DNA of 30,961 nucleotides from JBOFDK01 sp051656485 (GTDB lineage: Bacteria; Bacillota; Clostridia; Lachnospirales; Cellulosilyticaceae), in contig JBOGBZ010000108.1 of NCBI GenBank assembly GCA_051656485.1, positions 1 through 30,961 on the forward strand, given 5' to 3'. A model generated the notes under the pieces. That model did no database searches. It saw only the letters and a list, made by a program, of their open reading frames with translations, and was not told the DNA's origin. Both the position numbers and the translations under genes were made by a program. This document shows, in pieces, positions 23,779 to 30,961 of this stretch (the first letter of the stretch is position 1; each line of letters opens with the position of its first letter).

Positions 23779-25341
23779 ATGAAAAAAGTATTAACCTTAA
23801 GTTTGATAGGGATGTTATGTTGTATCATAGGCCTCTTTATGTATTTGATACAAGGTGATGGAGCATCTATACAAGGGCAGACGACCCTTACCAAGCCTGA
23901 AACCTTACAAGAAAGCACAGAAGCGGATACACAAGTAGATAGAGAAGAAGCAACAGAAGACACCACCAAGGAGCCAGAAGCAATAGTAGGAGAGCAAGGG
24001 GGAAAAGCTGAGGATGTAGAGGGAAATCTAGACCTAGACATAGCCCCTTTACCTGTAAAGCCTTCCACGGCACAAAAAAGAGTGGTGATGTACTATCCAG
24101 AATGGGGGATTTATGGTGGACATGGTAATTGGATGCCTCAGTCTATTCCGTGGGAATCCATTACCCATATGAACTACGCATTCTTTACGATTCAAGGTAC
24201 AAGTGCTACCATAGGTCCGGAAGTACCTACCCATCATATTAAGCTTTTTGACAAATTTGCGGCACTGGAAGCAGATGCAGGGACAGGCGAAGCTTGGGAC
24301 TCACCTTACAGAGGTGCCATTGGTGCAGTACGTAAAGCCAAGAAAGCCCACCCACAAGTAAAGATGATGATGAGCATTGGCGGCTGGACACAATCAGCCA
24401 ATTTCGTAGAAGTCGCTGCCACTGAAGCGAATAGGCAAGTCTTTGCAGAGAGTGCCATCGCCATGATGCGAGACTATGAGTTTGATGGACTGGATATTGA
24501 CTGGGAGTATCCTGGCGTCGTGAGAGAACCTGATAAGAATGATAATCACAATGACCAAGGAAATCCTAGAGCCAGCGAAAAGGATAAAGAGAATTATACC
24601 TTGCTGCTAAAGACTTTAAGAAAAGCCTTAGACCAAGCAGGTAAAGAAGATGGCACCTACTATGAACTAAGTATTGCAGCATGTGCCGGTGTAGATAAGA
24701 TAGAAAAAACTGATGTCAAAGGGTATGAGCCTTATGTGGATTTTGTCAACTTGATGACCTATGATTTCCATGGTGCATGGGAAGAAGTGACAGGTCATCA
24801 ATCCCAGCTGTATAGTCGTAGAGATAAGGCGAATCCTTATGATCAGGTGGTAAGCGAGTATAGTGTCCATGATGCGGTGAAGCATATGATGAACGCAGGT
24901 ATGCCTAATGAAAAGATTGTCATCGGCATCCCTTACTATACGAGAGGATGGAAAAATGTAGAGCCAGTAGAAGTGGTACCAGGACTACCAGGCCTTTATG
25001 CACAAGTGACACCAGATGGTATGGGGTATAGAGGTGCTAGAGGTATGTTTGACGGCGGTGTGCCTGCTGGGAATAATCCTTATTATTATGTGGTGGAGCA
25101 GCTAGAAAAAGACCCAGCCTTTACTAAGTATTGGGATCCTATAAGCCAAGTACCTTATTTATATAGTAGCAGCAAGAAAGAGTTTTATACATATGATGAT
25201 CCACAGTCCATTCAAATTAAGATGGATTATATCAATAAAAATCATTTAGGTGGGGCCATCATTTGGGAAGCTACTTGTGAACGCCCGGGTAATCCTGTAC
25301 TTACCCAACTCATTTATAAAGAACTGATACAAAACCCATAA
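23779..25341 (+). CDS. Membrane-anchored glycoside hydrolase family 18 protein (chitinase-like)
   Basis: Predicted to cleave beta-1,4-linked N-acetylglucosamine polymers such as chitin, outside the cell. Residues 1-25 are an uncleaved-looking hydrophobic anchor; the two cysteines at 14-15 do not form a lipobox. An acidic, Thr/Glu-rich linker covers about 30-95. The GH18 barrel runs from about 100 to 515: RVVMYYPEWG (101-110), SIGGW (199-203), the catalytic motif DGLDIDWEYP (236-245) with proton donor E243, MTYDFHGAWE near 327-336 and a final WEATCERPG. All DxxDxDxE acids are present, so it should be active. AAAGAGGG and GGGGA precede the ATG. It is probably co-transcribed with the preceding 102-residue protein. 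Endo-beta-N-acetylglucosaminidase or cortex/peptidoglycan activity cannot be excluded. Confidence 0.92.
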   Translation: MKKVLTLSLIGMLCCIIGLFMYLIQGDGASIQGQTTLTKPETLQESTEADTQVDREEATEDTTKEPEAIVGEQGGKAEDVEGNLDLDIAPLPVKPSTAQKRVVMYYPEWGIYGGHGNWMPQSIPWESITHMNYAFFTIQGTSATIGPEVPTHHIKLFDKFAALEADAGTGEAWDSPYRGAIGAVRKAKKAHPQVKMMMSIGGWTQSANFVEVAATEANRQVFAESAIAMMRDYEFDGLDIDWEYPGVVREPDKNDNHNDQGNPRASEKDKENYTLLLKTLRKALDQAGKEDGTYYELSIAACAGVDKIEKTDVKGYEPYVDFVNLMTYDFHGAWEEVTGHQSQLYSRRDKANPYDQVVSEYSVHDAVKHMMNAGMPNEKIVIGIPYYTRGWKNVEPVEVVPGLPGLYAQVTPDGMGYRGARGMFDGGVPAGNNPYYYVVEQLEKDPAFTKYWDPISQVPYLYSSSKKEFYTYDDPQSIQIKMDYINKNHLGGAIIWEATCERPGNPVLTQLIYKELIQNP

Positions 25342-25345
25342 ACAA

Positions 25346-25381
25346 AAAAGAAATCCTAGCGATGATGCTAGGATTTCTTTT
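25346..25381. terminator. Bidirectional terminator between the GH18 and PilZ genes
   Basis: AAAAGAAATCCTAGC (25346-25360) pairs perfectly with GCTAGGATTTCTTTT (25367-25381), 15 bp with a GATGAT loop. The stop codon of the minus-strand PilZ gene (25368-25370) lies inside the right arm. Confidence 0.9.
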
Positions 25382-26096
25382 GGTATAAAGGCGTTGCTGT
25401 TTGGCGCATTTGCATACGTTGTTTTTCAAAGATAAGACGAGAAAGCAAGTTTTCTTTTTGAAGATCCATCCCATAGAATTGAACATGATGGCTGTATGTT
25501 CCATTTTCATTAGATTGACCTTTATAAAGTATTTTACCTGAGATGAGTAATTGATTGTCTAGAAAGTCTAGATAAACCGCCAGATGCTGATTGGCATCAA
25601 GGCGTTCATTACACACCATACACATACCGCCTACACTGATATTGACGCAAGTCCCTTTTATCTTTGTAATGGTCTCTAGCTTTTCACCAGTTGGCGTGGT
25701 AAGAACGGCATAATGGATAGGTACCAGCACATCCAAGCGGAAGTGTGCACGTTGTTGCTTTTTTTCGATAATGTCTACAATACGAGCTTTATAGATAAGC
25801 TCATGTTCAGTACGTTTACGATCAAAAAGTTCAATACGCGTCATATACATGGCATTACGTGTGACAAAACAGCACTCGAGAACGGTTGGTAATGCGAAAA
25901 GCACCCAGTCACGCTGTGCTAAAGGTCCAGGGAAAATAAGGGTGTCATTTTCCCATTTTGTAATAGTTGTTAGATAACACTTATCATGGTCATCCTTAAG
26001 GCGCATTTTAGTATTGATATCCCTCATAATACTCTCTTGATACATTAAGATACTGGATGTGATCGTTTCAGTGTCTCGGTTGATTGTGTTAGACAT
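25368..26096 (-). CDS. PilZ-domain protein, likely cyclic di-GMP receptor (YcgR-like)
   Basis: Expected to bind cyclic di-GMP and alter motility or another surface process. The N-terminal part (about 25-105) fits a YcgR-type flagellar-brake domain. The PilZ domain (about 113-225) has RxxxR as R116-R120 in QRAHFRLD and NxSxxG as N152-S154-G157 in CVNISVGG, the two c-di-GMP-binding motifs, both intact. At 242 residues it matches YcgR-like proteins of Firmicutes. The ATG at 26096 is read from an AGGGGGG site. An ATG four bases upstream (26100) opens only a three-codon frame and is not the start. The last residues (LYQKKS) are encoded inside the terminator shared with the GH18 gene. The membrane GGDEF protein at 22217-23299 is a candidate source of ligand. 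Confidence 0.88.
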   Translation of the reverse strand: MSNTINRDTETITSSILMYQESIMRDINTKMRLKDDHDKCYLTTITKWENDTLIFPGPLAQRDWVLFALPTVLECCFVTRNAMYMTRIELFDRKRTEHELIYKARIVDIIEKKQQRAHFRLDVLVPIHYAVLTTPTGEKLETITKIKGTCVNISVGGMCMVCNERLDANQHLAVYLDFLDNQLLISGKILYKGQSNENGTYSHHVQFYGMDLQKENLLSRLIFEKQRMQMRQTATPLYQKKS

Positions 26097-26195
26097 CCAT
26101 GTCCCCCCTAAAAAAATTAAATTAACTATATGTTTATATTATACTTTAAAACTTTAAGTCATTTCAACCTATCGAGAGAATCTTTGTGAAAAGAC

Positions 26196-26224
26196 TTGAA
26201 AATAAAGTATGAATATGACAAAAT
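26196..26224 (+). promoter_or_regulatory. Candidate promoter of the rlmD-type gene
   Basis: TTGAAA (26196-26201), 17 bp, CAAAAT (26219-26224) with TGA before it as an extended -10. The methyltransferase ATG is 44 bp further on. Confidence 0.5.
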
Positions 26225-26267
26225 AATGGGTGTCACATTCGTGGAATCCAATATAAAAGGAGTTATT

Positions 26268-27635
26268 ATGGCTAAAAAAGGTGAAATCATACAAGGTGTT
26301 ATACAAGAAGTTAAATTCCCAAATAAAGGGGTTATGTATATAGAAGAATTGGAAACATCTGTTACTGTCCCAGATACATTCGTGGGACAAAAAGTAGCAG
26401 CACGTTTACTTCGTAGACGTAAAGGGAAATGGGAAGGTAAAGTCACAGAAGTGATCGAAAATCCAGCACATTTCGTGAAACCACAGTGCCAGTACTTTGG
26501 CTTATGTGGCGGCTGTGCGATGCAGCATATCCCATACACATCACAACTTGAGCATAAGCATGACCAAGTGATGACATTACTAGGTAACCAAAATGTCACT
26601 GATTTTGAAGACATGGGTATCGTAGCCAGTCCAAGTCAGTGGGCATACCGCAATAAAATGGAGTTTTCTTTTGGTGATGAGTGTAAAGACGGCCCAACTG
26701 CATTAGGGATGCACCGTAAGAATAGTACATTCGATATCATTACAGTAGATGGCTGTCAGATCGTAGATGAAGATTTCAGCAGAATCTTACGCTATGTGCT
26801 ACGTTACGTACACACATACCGCTTACCATTCTACAAAAAGAAAATGCATGAAGGCTTTATGCGTTACTTACTTGTACGTCGCTCAGAAACAACAGGTGAT
26901 TTACTCGTAAATATCGTAACATCAAGCCAGATGGACTTTGACTTGACACCACTTGCAAATGAACTAGCAAACCTTGGCACGAAAGGGAAAGTATCAGGTG
27001 TACTTCATACCCTTAGCGATACATTAGCAGATGCAGTGAAGCCAGAGAAAGTAACGACACTTTACGGTGTAGACTACCTGACAGAAGAGATACTAGGCCT
27101 TAAGTTCAATATCTCACCATTCTCATTCTTCCAGACAAATACAAAAGGCGCAGAAGTCCTTTATAAGACAGCACTGGATATGGTAGATGATATCACAAGT
27201 AAAGTGGTATTTGACCTTTACTCAGGAACAGGAACCATTGCACAAATCATGGCATCTAAAGCCAAAGAAGTATACGGTATCGAAATCGTAGCAGAAGCAG
27301 TGGTTAAAGCCGAAGAAAATGCAAAGCTTAACAATCTGGCAAACTGCCATTTCGTAGCAGGTGATGTCCTTACAGAAGTAGAGAACTTCCATGTGAAACC
27401 AGAGATGATCGTTCTCGATCCACCAAGAGAAGGGATCCACCCAAAAGCCATCCAAAAGATTGCTAACTTCGGGGCGAAGGAACTTCTCTATATCTCATGT
27501 AAGCCTACAAGCTTAGCACGTGATTTACCACTGTTCAAAGAAGCAGGGTACAAGACTGTGAAGATACAATGTGTGGATATGTTCCCGAATACGGTTCATG
27601 TCGAGACAGTAGCACTACTAGTTAAAGAAAACTAA
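26268..27635 (+). CDS. 23S rRNA (uracil-C5)-methyltransferase, RlmD/RumA type
   Basis: Methylates a uracil C5 of 23S rRNA (U1939 and/or U747 in E. coli numbering) with S-adenosylmethionine. A TRAM domain covers about 1-60. The Fe-S cluster cysteines are C74, C80 and C83 (CQYFGLCGGC) plus C163 (DGCQI). The C-terminal methyltransferase domain has FDLYSGTGTIAQ for SAM binding, LDPPREGIHPKA and ISCKPTSLARDL, whose cysteine is the nucleophile. The ATG at 26268 is chosen because AAAAGGAG (26255-26262) precedes it by 5 nt. An in-frame TTG at 26196 is part of the predicted -35 box, and an ATG at 26226 has no ribosome site. Length 455 residues, normal. RlmC, RlmD and the dual RlmCD cannot be separated by eye. 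Confidence 0.92.
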   Translation: MAKKGEIIQGVIQEVKFPNKGVMYIEELETSVTVPDTFVGQKVAARLLRRRKGKWEGKVTEVIENPAHFVKPQCQYFGLCGGCAMQHIPYTSQLEHKHDQVMTLLGNQNVTDFEDMGIVASPSQWAYRNKMEFSFGDECKDGPTALGMHRKNSTFDIITVDGCQIVDEDFSRILRYVLRYVHTYRLPFYKKKMHEGFMRYLLVRRSETTGDLLVNIVTSSQMDFDLTPLANELANLGTKGKVSGVLHTLSDTLADAVKPEKVTTLYGVDYLTEEILGLKFNISPFSFFQTNTKGAEVLYKTALDMVDDITSKVVFDLYSGTGTIAQIMASKAKEVYGIEIVAEAVVKAEENAKLNNLANCHFVAGDVLTEVENFHVKPEMIVLDPPREGIHPKAIQKIANFGAKELLYISCKPTSLARDLPLFKEAGYKTVKIQCVDMFPNTVHVETVALLVKEN

Positions 27636-27643
27636 GTAATACT

Positions 27644-27675
27644 AAGGGTTAGGGCAATTTGCTCTAGCCTTTTTT
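27644..27675 (+). terminator. Terminator of the rlmD-type gene
   Basis: GGTTAGGGC (27647-27655) pairs with GCTCTAGCC (27661-27669) with two G:U pairs, followed by six T residues. The right arm can also pair with 27709-27720. Confidence 0.78.
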
Positions 27676-27749
27676 AGTGTTTTTGGAGAAAAAGTGGGCA
27701 AAACACATAAAAAGGCTAGAAGAACACTAATGAATGAAATAAAGCATAT

Positions 27750-27956
27750 ATGCGCCAAAGTATGACATGGCAAGTATTCATAGCAGGAAATACGCAAGCG
27801 GAAGTATCCTTCAAGTTTGCCAATATATACTTGGATGAAAGGATTATAGAGAGGGCCCAAGAAGCTGCTAAAAGATTTCCAATAAATAACTTTGAACTTG
27901 CAAAACAAAGTTATTTTAATGAGTACAGAATTGAGGAATTAATAGATTCCAATTAA
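27750..27956 (+). CDS. Doubtful small hypothetical ORF (68 aa), possibly a gene remnant
   Basis: The predicted product begins MRQSMTWQVFIAGNTQAEV, continues with strand-like and helical segments (FKFANIYLDERIIERAQEAAKRF) and ends in a second helix. I do not recognise it. No ribosome binding site precedes the ATG at 27750 or the in-frame ATG at 27762, and no promoter is evident. Composition resembles that of a real protein more than a random frame, and a weak terminator follows the stop by about 27 nt. It could therefore be the C-terminal remnant of a longer gene, or a real small gene with poor initiation. Position just before hsdM hints at an accessory origin. Confidence 0.35.
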   Translation: MRQSMTWQVFIAGNTQAEVSFKFANIYLDERIIERAQEAAKRFPINNFELAKQSYFNEYRIEELIDSN

Positions 27957-27983
27957 GATAAGAGATTATGAGTTGATAAAGTT

Positions 27984-28011
27984 GCCTAGGAGGAGTGCTA
28001 GGCCTTATTTT
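27984..28011 (+). terminator. Weak terminator upstream of hsdM
   Basis: GCCTAG (27984-27989) pairs with CTAGGC (27998-28003), 6 bp with an 8-nt loop, followed by CTTATTTTTAT. Confidence 0.5.
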
Positions 28012-28055
28012 TATACAGAAAAATCCTCGTATGGGTGTAAAATAATCAGTTAAGG

Positions 28056-28064
28056 TGTTAGAAT
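28056..28064 (+). promoter_or_regulatory. Extended -10 promoter of hsdM
   Basis: TGT-TAGAAT forms an extended -10 element, with a poor -35 (TGTAAA at 28036-28041), 37 bp ahead of the hsdM ATG. Confidence 0.5.
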
Positions 28065-28101
28065 AGAAAGTAATAAAATGCAATAATAAGGAGAAATTCA
28101 G

Positions 28102-29562
28102 ATGATAACGGGTGAATTAAGAAATAAGGTAGATAAAATATGGGAGACGTTTTGGACTGGTGGGATTACAAACCCTTTAGAAGTAATTGAACAGTTTACT
28201 TATTTGCTCTTTATTAAAGGTCTTGATGATATAGAAACAACAAAGGAAAATGAAGCTGTATTCTTAGGAGTACCACATGAGGGAATGTTCCCAAGTGATA
28301 AGCAGAACTTAAGATGGAGTAAATTCAAGAATATGGAAGCTACTGAGATGTATACGACTATGATGAATGAGGTATTTCCTTTCATCAAGAACTTGCACCA
28401 AGATGGGGATTCAGCTTATGCAAAATACATGGGAGATGCCATTTTTAAGATTCCTACGCCACAAATGTTATCAAAAATTGTAGACGGTATTGATAGTATT
28501 GACATGGAAAATCGTGATGCGAAAGGTGACCTTTATGAATACTTACTTTCTAAAGTAGCTACAGCGGGTACAAATGGTCAGTTTAGAACACCAAGACATA
28601 TCATTGAGATGATGGTGAAACTTATGAAACCAACACCAAGTGATGTTATTGTAGACCCTGCTATGGGGAGTGCAGGCTTCTTAGTAGCTGCTCAAGAGTA
28701 CTTAAGAGAAAATAAATCAGATCTCTTTCTTCATGCAGGGCTAAGAGAACATTTCAATAATCAGATGTTCTACGGATTTGATATGGATAGAACCATGCTT
28801 CGTATTGGGGCGATGAATATGCTTCTTCATGGAGTAGACAATCCAAATATTGAATACAAAGATAGTTTGGCAGAGGCAAATACAGATAAAGAGAAGTATA
28901 CACTTGTCCTTGCCAATCCACCATTTAAAGGCTCACTTGATGCTGATGCAGTCAGTGCAGATTTACTTAAGGTGACAAAAACTAAGAAAACAGAATTACT
29001 CTTCCTAGCACTAATCCTTAGAAGTCTTAAGGTAGGTGGAAGAAGTGCGACAATCGTACCAGACGGTGTACTCTTTGGAAGCAGTGGAGCACATAAGCAA
29101 ATTCGTAAAGAAATCGTAGATAACAATAAGCTAGAGGCAGTCATCTCTATGCCAAGTGGGGTATTTAAACCATACGCAGGGGTAAGTACAGCTATCCTAA
29201 TCTTTACTAAGACAGGTGCAGGTGGTACAGATAAAGTATGGTTTTATGATATGAAAGCAGATGGCTATTCATTAGATGACAAACGCCAAGAAGTAGCAGC
29301 TAATGATATACAAGATATTATTGAGCGATTTGGTAACTTAGAAACTGAGACAGATAGAAAACGTACAGAGCAAAGCTTCTTTGTAGATGTGAAAGAGATT
29401 GTAGATAATAGCTATGACCTAAGTATTAATAAGTACAAAGAGATTGAGTATGAAGAGGTAGAATATGCTCGCCCGAGTGAAATTCTTCTGAAGATCAGAG
29501 AGCTAGAGATGGATATTACAGCAGGTATTGAAGAACTAGCTGAGATGTTGGGGGAAGTGTAA
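28102..29562 (+). CDS. hsdM: Type I restriction-modification DNA methyltransferase subunit
   Basis: Modification subunit that, with HsdS, methylates adenine N6 at a bipartite recognition site. An N-terminal helical HsdM_N domain covers about 1-135. The SAM motif DPAMGSAGF is at 185-193, FYGFDMD follows at 223-229, and the catalytic motif IV NPPF is at 272-275. At 486 residues with all motifs intact it should be active. AAGGAG (28088-28093) precedes the ATG by 8 nt. The hsdS ATG follows the stop directly, so the two are translationally coupled. No HsdR (restriction) subunit is in the window; it may lie downstream or be missing. Confidence 0.95.
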   Translation: MITGELRNKVDKIWETFWTGGITNPLEVIEQFTYLLFIKGLDDIETTKENEAVFLGVPHEGMFPSDKQNLRWSKFKNMEATEMYTTMMNEVFPFIKNLHQDGDSAYAKYMGDAIFKIPTPQMLSKIVDGIDSIDMENRDAKGDLYEYLLSKVATAGTNGQFRTPRHIIEMMVKLMKPTPSDVIVDPAMGSAGFLVAAQEYLRENKSDLFLHAGLREHFNNQMFYGFDMDRTMLRIGAMNMLLHGVDNPNIEYKDSLAEANTDKEKYTLVLANPPFKGSLDADAVSADLLKVTKTKKTELLFLALILRSLKVGGRSATIVPDGVLFGSSGAHKQIRKEIVDNNKLEAVISMPSGVFKPYAGVSTAILIFTKTGAGGTDKVWFYDMKADGYSLDDKRQEVAANDIQDIIERFGNLETETDRKRTEQSFFVDVKEIVDNSYDLSINKYKEIEYEEVEYARPSEILLKIRELEMDITAGIEELAEMLGEV

Positions 29563-30696
29563 ATGAGGATAGTAAACTTAGGAGATATTGCCACCTATAT
29601 AAACGGATATGCATTTAAACCTACAGACTGGGAAGTAGAGGGATTGCCAATTATTCGTATCCAAAATTTAAATAATCCCAAACAGGAATTTAATTACTTT
29701 AATGGGAATATTGCAGATAAGTATGTAGTTCGACATGGAGATATACTTATTTCTTGGTCAGCAAGTATAGGTGTATTTGAATGGGATAGAGAAGATGCAG
29801 TACTTAATCAACATATATTTAAGGTAGTATTTGATAAGGAAAAAATAAATAAAACATACTTTAAATTTATGGTAAGCATTGCGTTGGATAAGGCAATGCA
29901 ATATATGCATGGATCGACAATGAAGCATATTACAAAAGGATATTTTGATGCGATACCTATGCCAGTTCCAGACTTAGAGACACAGGAGAAAATAGCACAG
30001 ATTTTAAAGAAGTCACAGCAACTTCTTAACGCACGTGAAAAGCAACTTCAAGCATGTGATGAGCTCATTAAATCCCAATTTATCGAGATGTTTGGTGACC
30101 CTATTTCTAATCCTAGAGGGTGGGAGAAGAAGTTGTTAGGTAATGAGTGTGATATTGTTACTGGTAATACACCTTCTAGAAAAATAGCTGAATATTACGG
30201 TGATTATATTGAATGGATTAAATCTGATAACATTAATACACCATCAGCTACATTAACAACTGCAACAGAATACTTATCAGAACAAGGTCTACAAGTGGGT
30301 AGAAGTGTTGAATCAGGAAGTATTTTGATGACATGTATAGCAGGAAGTATTAAATGTATTGGGAATGTGGGGATTGCAGATAGGCCAGTATCTTTTAATC
30401 AGCAGATAAATGCTGTTGTACCTAAGAAGCATAACACATGGTTTATGTATGAGATGTTTAAGTTATCCCAACCATATATCCAAAGTACTATTAATATGTC
30501 TTTAAAGGGCATTCTAAGTAAGGGGCAATTGTCAGAGCTAGAGTTTATCTTTCCACCGATTGAACTTCAAAATCAGTTTGGTGAGTTCGTGCAACAAGTC
30601 GACAAATTGAAATTTGATATGAAGCAGAGCCTAGCAGAACTAGAGAATAACTTCAATGCACTGATGCAAAAAGCTTTTAAGGGTGAGTTGTTTTAA
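29563..30696 (+). CDS. hsdS: Type I restriction-modification specificity subunit
   Basis: Sets the DNA sequence recognised by the type I enzyme. It has two target-recognition domains (about 1-137 and 185-333), each followed by a helical spacer. The first spacer contains LETQEKIAQILKKSQQLL (138-155) and the second ELQNQFGEFVQQVDKLK (334-350). The second half of the spacers carries FIEMFGDP and NALMQKAFKGEL repeats typical of HsdS. Length 377 residues, both half-sites complete, no frameshift. The ATG abuts the hsdM stop codon. The target domains are AT-richer and less codon-biased than neighbouring housekeeping genes, as expected for exchanged specificity modules. The recognition sequence cannot be read from the protein. 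Confidence 0.94.
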   Translation: MRIVNLGDIATYINGYAFKPTDWEVEGLPIIRIQNLNNPKQEFNYFNGNIADKYVVRHGDILISWSASIGVFEWDREDAVLNQHIFKVVFDKEKINKTYFKFMVSIALDKAMQYMHGSTMKHITKGYFDAIPMPVPDLETQEKIAQILKKSQQLLNAREKQLQACDELIKSQFIEMFGDPISNPRGWEKKLLGNECDIVTGNTPSRKIAEYYGDYIEWIKSDNINTPSATLTTATEYLSEQGLQVGRSVESGSILMTCIAGSIKCIGNVGIADRPVSFNQQINAVVPKKHNTWFMYEMFKLSQPYIQSTINMSLKGILSKGQLSELEFIFPPIELQNQFGEFVQQVDKLKFDMKQSLAELENNFNALMQKAFKGELF

Positions 30697-30753
30697 ACTG
30701 AGAGAGATAGTAAATACTTTAGCTAGAATGAATGACACTAAGGAGAACATAGT

Positions 30754-30961
30754 ATGCAGAGATTAAGACCTACTAATGATTTTATATTTAAGAAACTTTT
30801 TGGAGAAGAAGGAGATGAACCGATCCTTATAGCATTTTTAAATGCAGTTTTAAAGAAGACACATGAGCCTATAAAAGAGATTATTATTAATGATGATACA
30901 GAACTTACCCCTGAACTACTAGATGATAAGATGGGACGAATAGACGTACGTGCCAAAACGA
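30754..30961 (+). CDS. Rpn/PD-(D/E)XK transposase-like nuclease, 5' part
   Basis: Only the first 69 codons are in the window and no stop is reached. The start MQRLRPTNDFIFKKLFGE (1-18), then PILIAFLNAVL (23-33) and DDKMGRIDVRAKT (57-69), are typical of the Rpn family of recombination-promoting nucleases/PDDEXK_2 transposase-like proteins. D64 is the likely first catalytic acid of the nuclease site; the rest lies beyond the edge. AAGGAG (30740-30745) precedes the ATG at 30754. It lies 57 bp after hsdS in the same direction. In other genomes such genes are often multicopy and sit in accessory or defence regions. Confidence 0.8.
   Translation, partial: MQRLRPTNDFIFKKLFGEEGDEPILIAFLNAVLKKTHEPIKEIIINDDTELTPELLDDKMGRIDVRAKT

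Larger units (their letters stand above)
27676..28101 (+). other. 426-bp gap between rlmD-type gene and hsdM
   Basis: Contains one doubtful 68-codon frame (27750-27956), an AAAAAGGCTAGA segment (27709-27720) complementary to the upstream terminator arm, a weak terminator (27984-28011) and the hsdM promoter (28056-28064). I see no tRNA, attachment site or repeat cluster in it. It is the junction between the housekeeping part and the restriction-modification part of the window. Confidence 0.6.

Noticed and set aside
23779..23830. Lipoprotein signal on the GH18 protein
   Set aside because: The cysteines at 14-15 are preceded by GML/MLC, which does not fit a lipobox; a membrane anchor fits better.
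26159..26614. 151-codon open frame antisense to the rlmD-type gene and its promoter
   Set aside because: No ribosome site, Cys/Ser-rich composition, and it overlaps strong evidence for the plus-strand gene.
27663..27720. Insertion-sequence end or attachment site at the junction before hsdM
   Set aside because: The inverted repeat is explained by the terminator arm, there is no target duplication, and no transposase or integrase is nearby.

Overview
The window looks like chromosomal DNA of a low-GC, anaerobic, spore-forming member of the Clostridia, most like Lachnospirales/Cellulosilyticum. That placement is inferred from gene content and protein style; no database search was run. The supporting genes are a sodium-pumping biotin-dependent decarboxylase, a type III glutamine synthetase, a yunB-type sporulation gene, chemotaxis and cyclic-di-GMP genes, AAGGAGG-type ribosome binding sites and short intergenic gaps with U-tract terminators. 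I see no rRNA, tRNA, CRISPR array or complete insertion sequence.

Layout. Positions 48-3065 carry biotin carrier, beta and alpha subunits of a Na+-translocating decarboxylase (probably oxaloacetate decarboxylase), closed by a terminator. Positions 3225-6495 run rpiR-type regulator, cmk, ispH, cheR on the plus strand; the first gene has a good promoter with a 17-bp palindrome at the expected transcription start. A convergent DEDD exonuclease-like gene (6523-7551, minus) shares a bidirectional terminator with cheR. Positions 7808-12419 are a complete branched-chain amino acid ABC transporter (binding lipoprotein, two permeases, two ATPases), with two overlapping hairpins after the binding-protein gene. 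A class A penicillin-binding protein (12474-15152, minus) is divergent from a small basic protein gene and yunB.

Positions 16625-22087 hold glnN, hflX, an 81-residue protein gene, a YigZ/IMPACT gene and yebC, each mostly its own transcription unit. Positions 22217-27635 hold a membrane GGDEF protein, a small helical protein, a membrane-anchored GH18 glycosidase, a PilZ protein (minus) and an RlmD-type rRNA methyltransferase. From about 27.7 kb the window becomes accessory: a doubtful orphan ORF, hsdM and hsdS of a type I restriction-modification system with no hsdR in view, and the start of an Rpn/PD-(D/E)XK nuclease gene cut by the window edge.

How the genes work together. The decarboxylase and the transporter are self-contained modules for energy conservation and amino acid uptake. 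cheR, the GGDEF protein and the PilZ protein suggest motility/second-messenger control. PBP1A and YunB concern envelope and sporulation. Most of the window is ordinary housekeeping DNA. The places that deserve a second look are regulatory: the rpiR operator, the promoter-terminator pair in front of glnN, the overlapping hairpins in the liv operon, and the 113-bp inverted-repeat-bounded stretch after hflX. The hsdR-less hsdMS plus Rpn end of the window also deserves attention. I found no clear evidence of a wholly new system.
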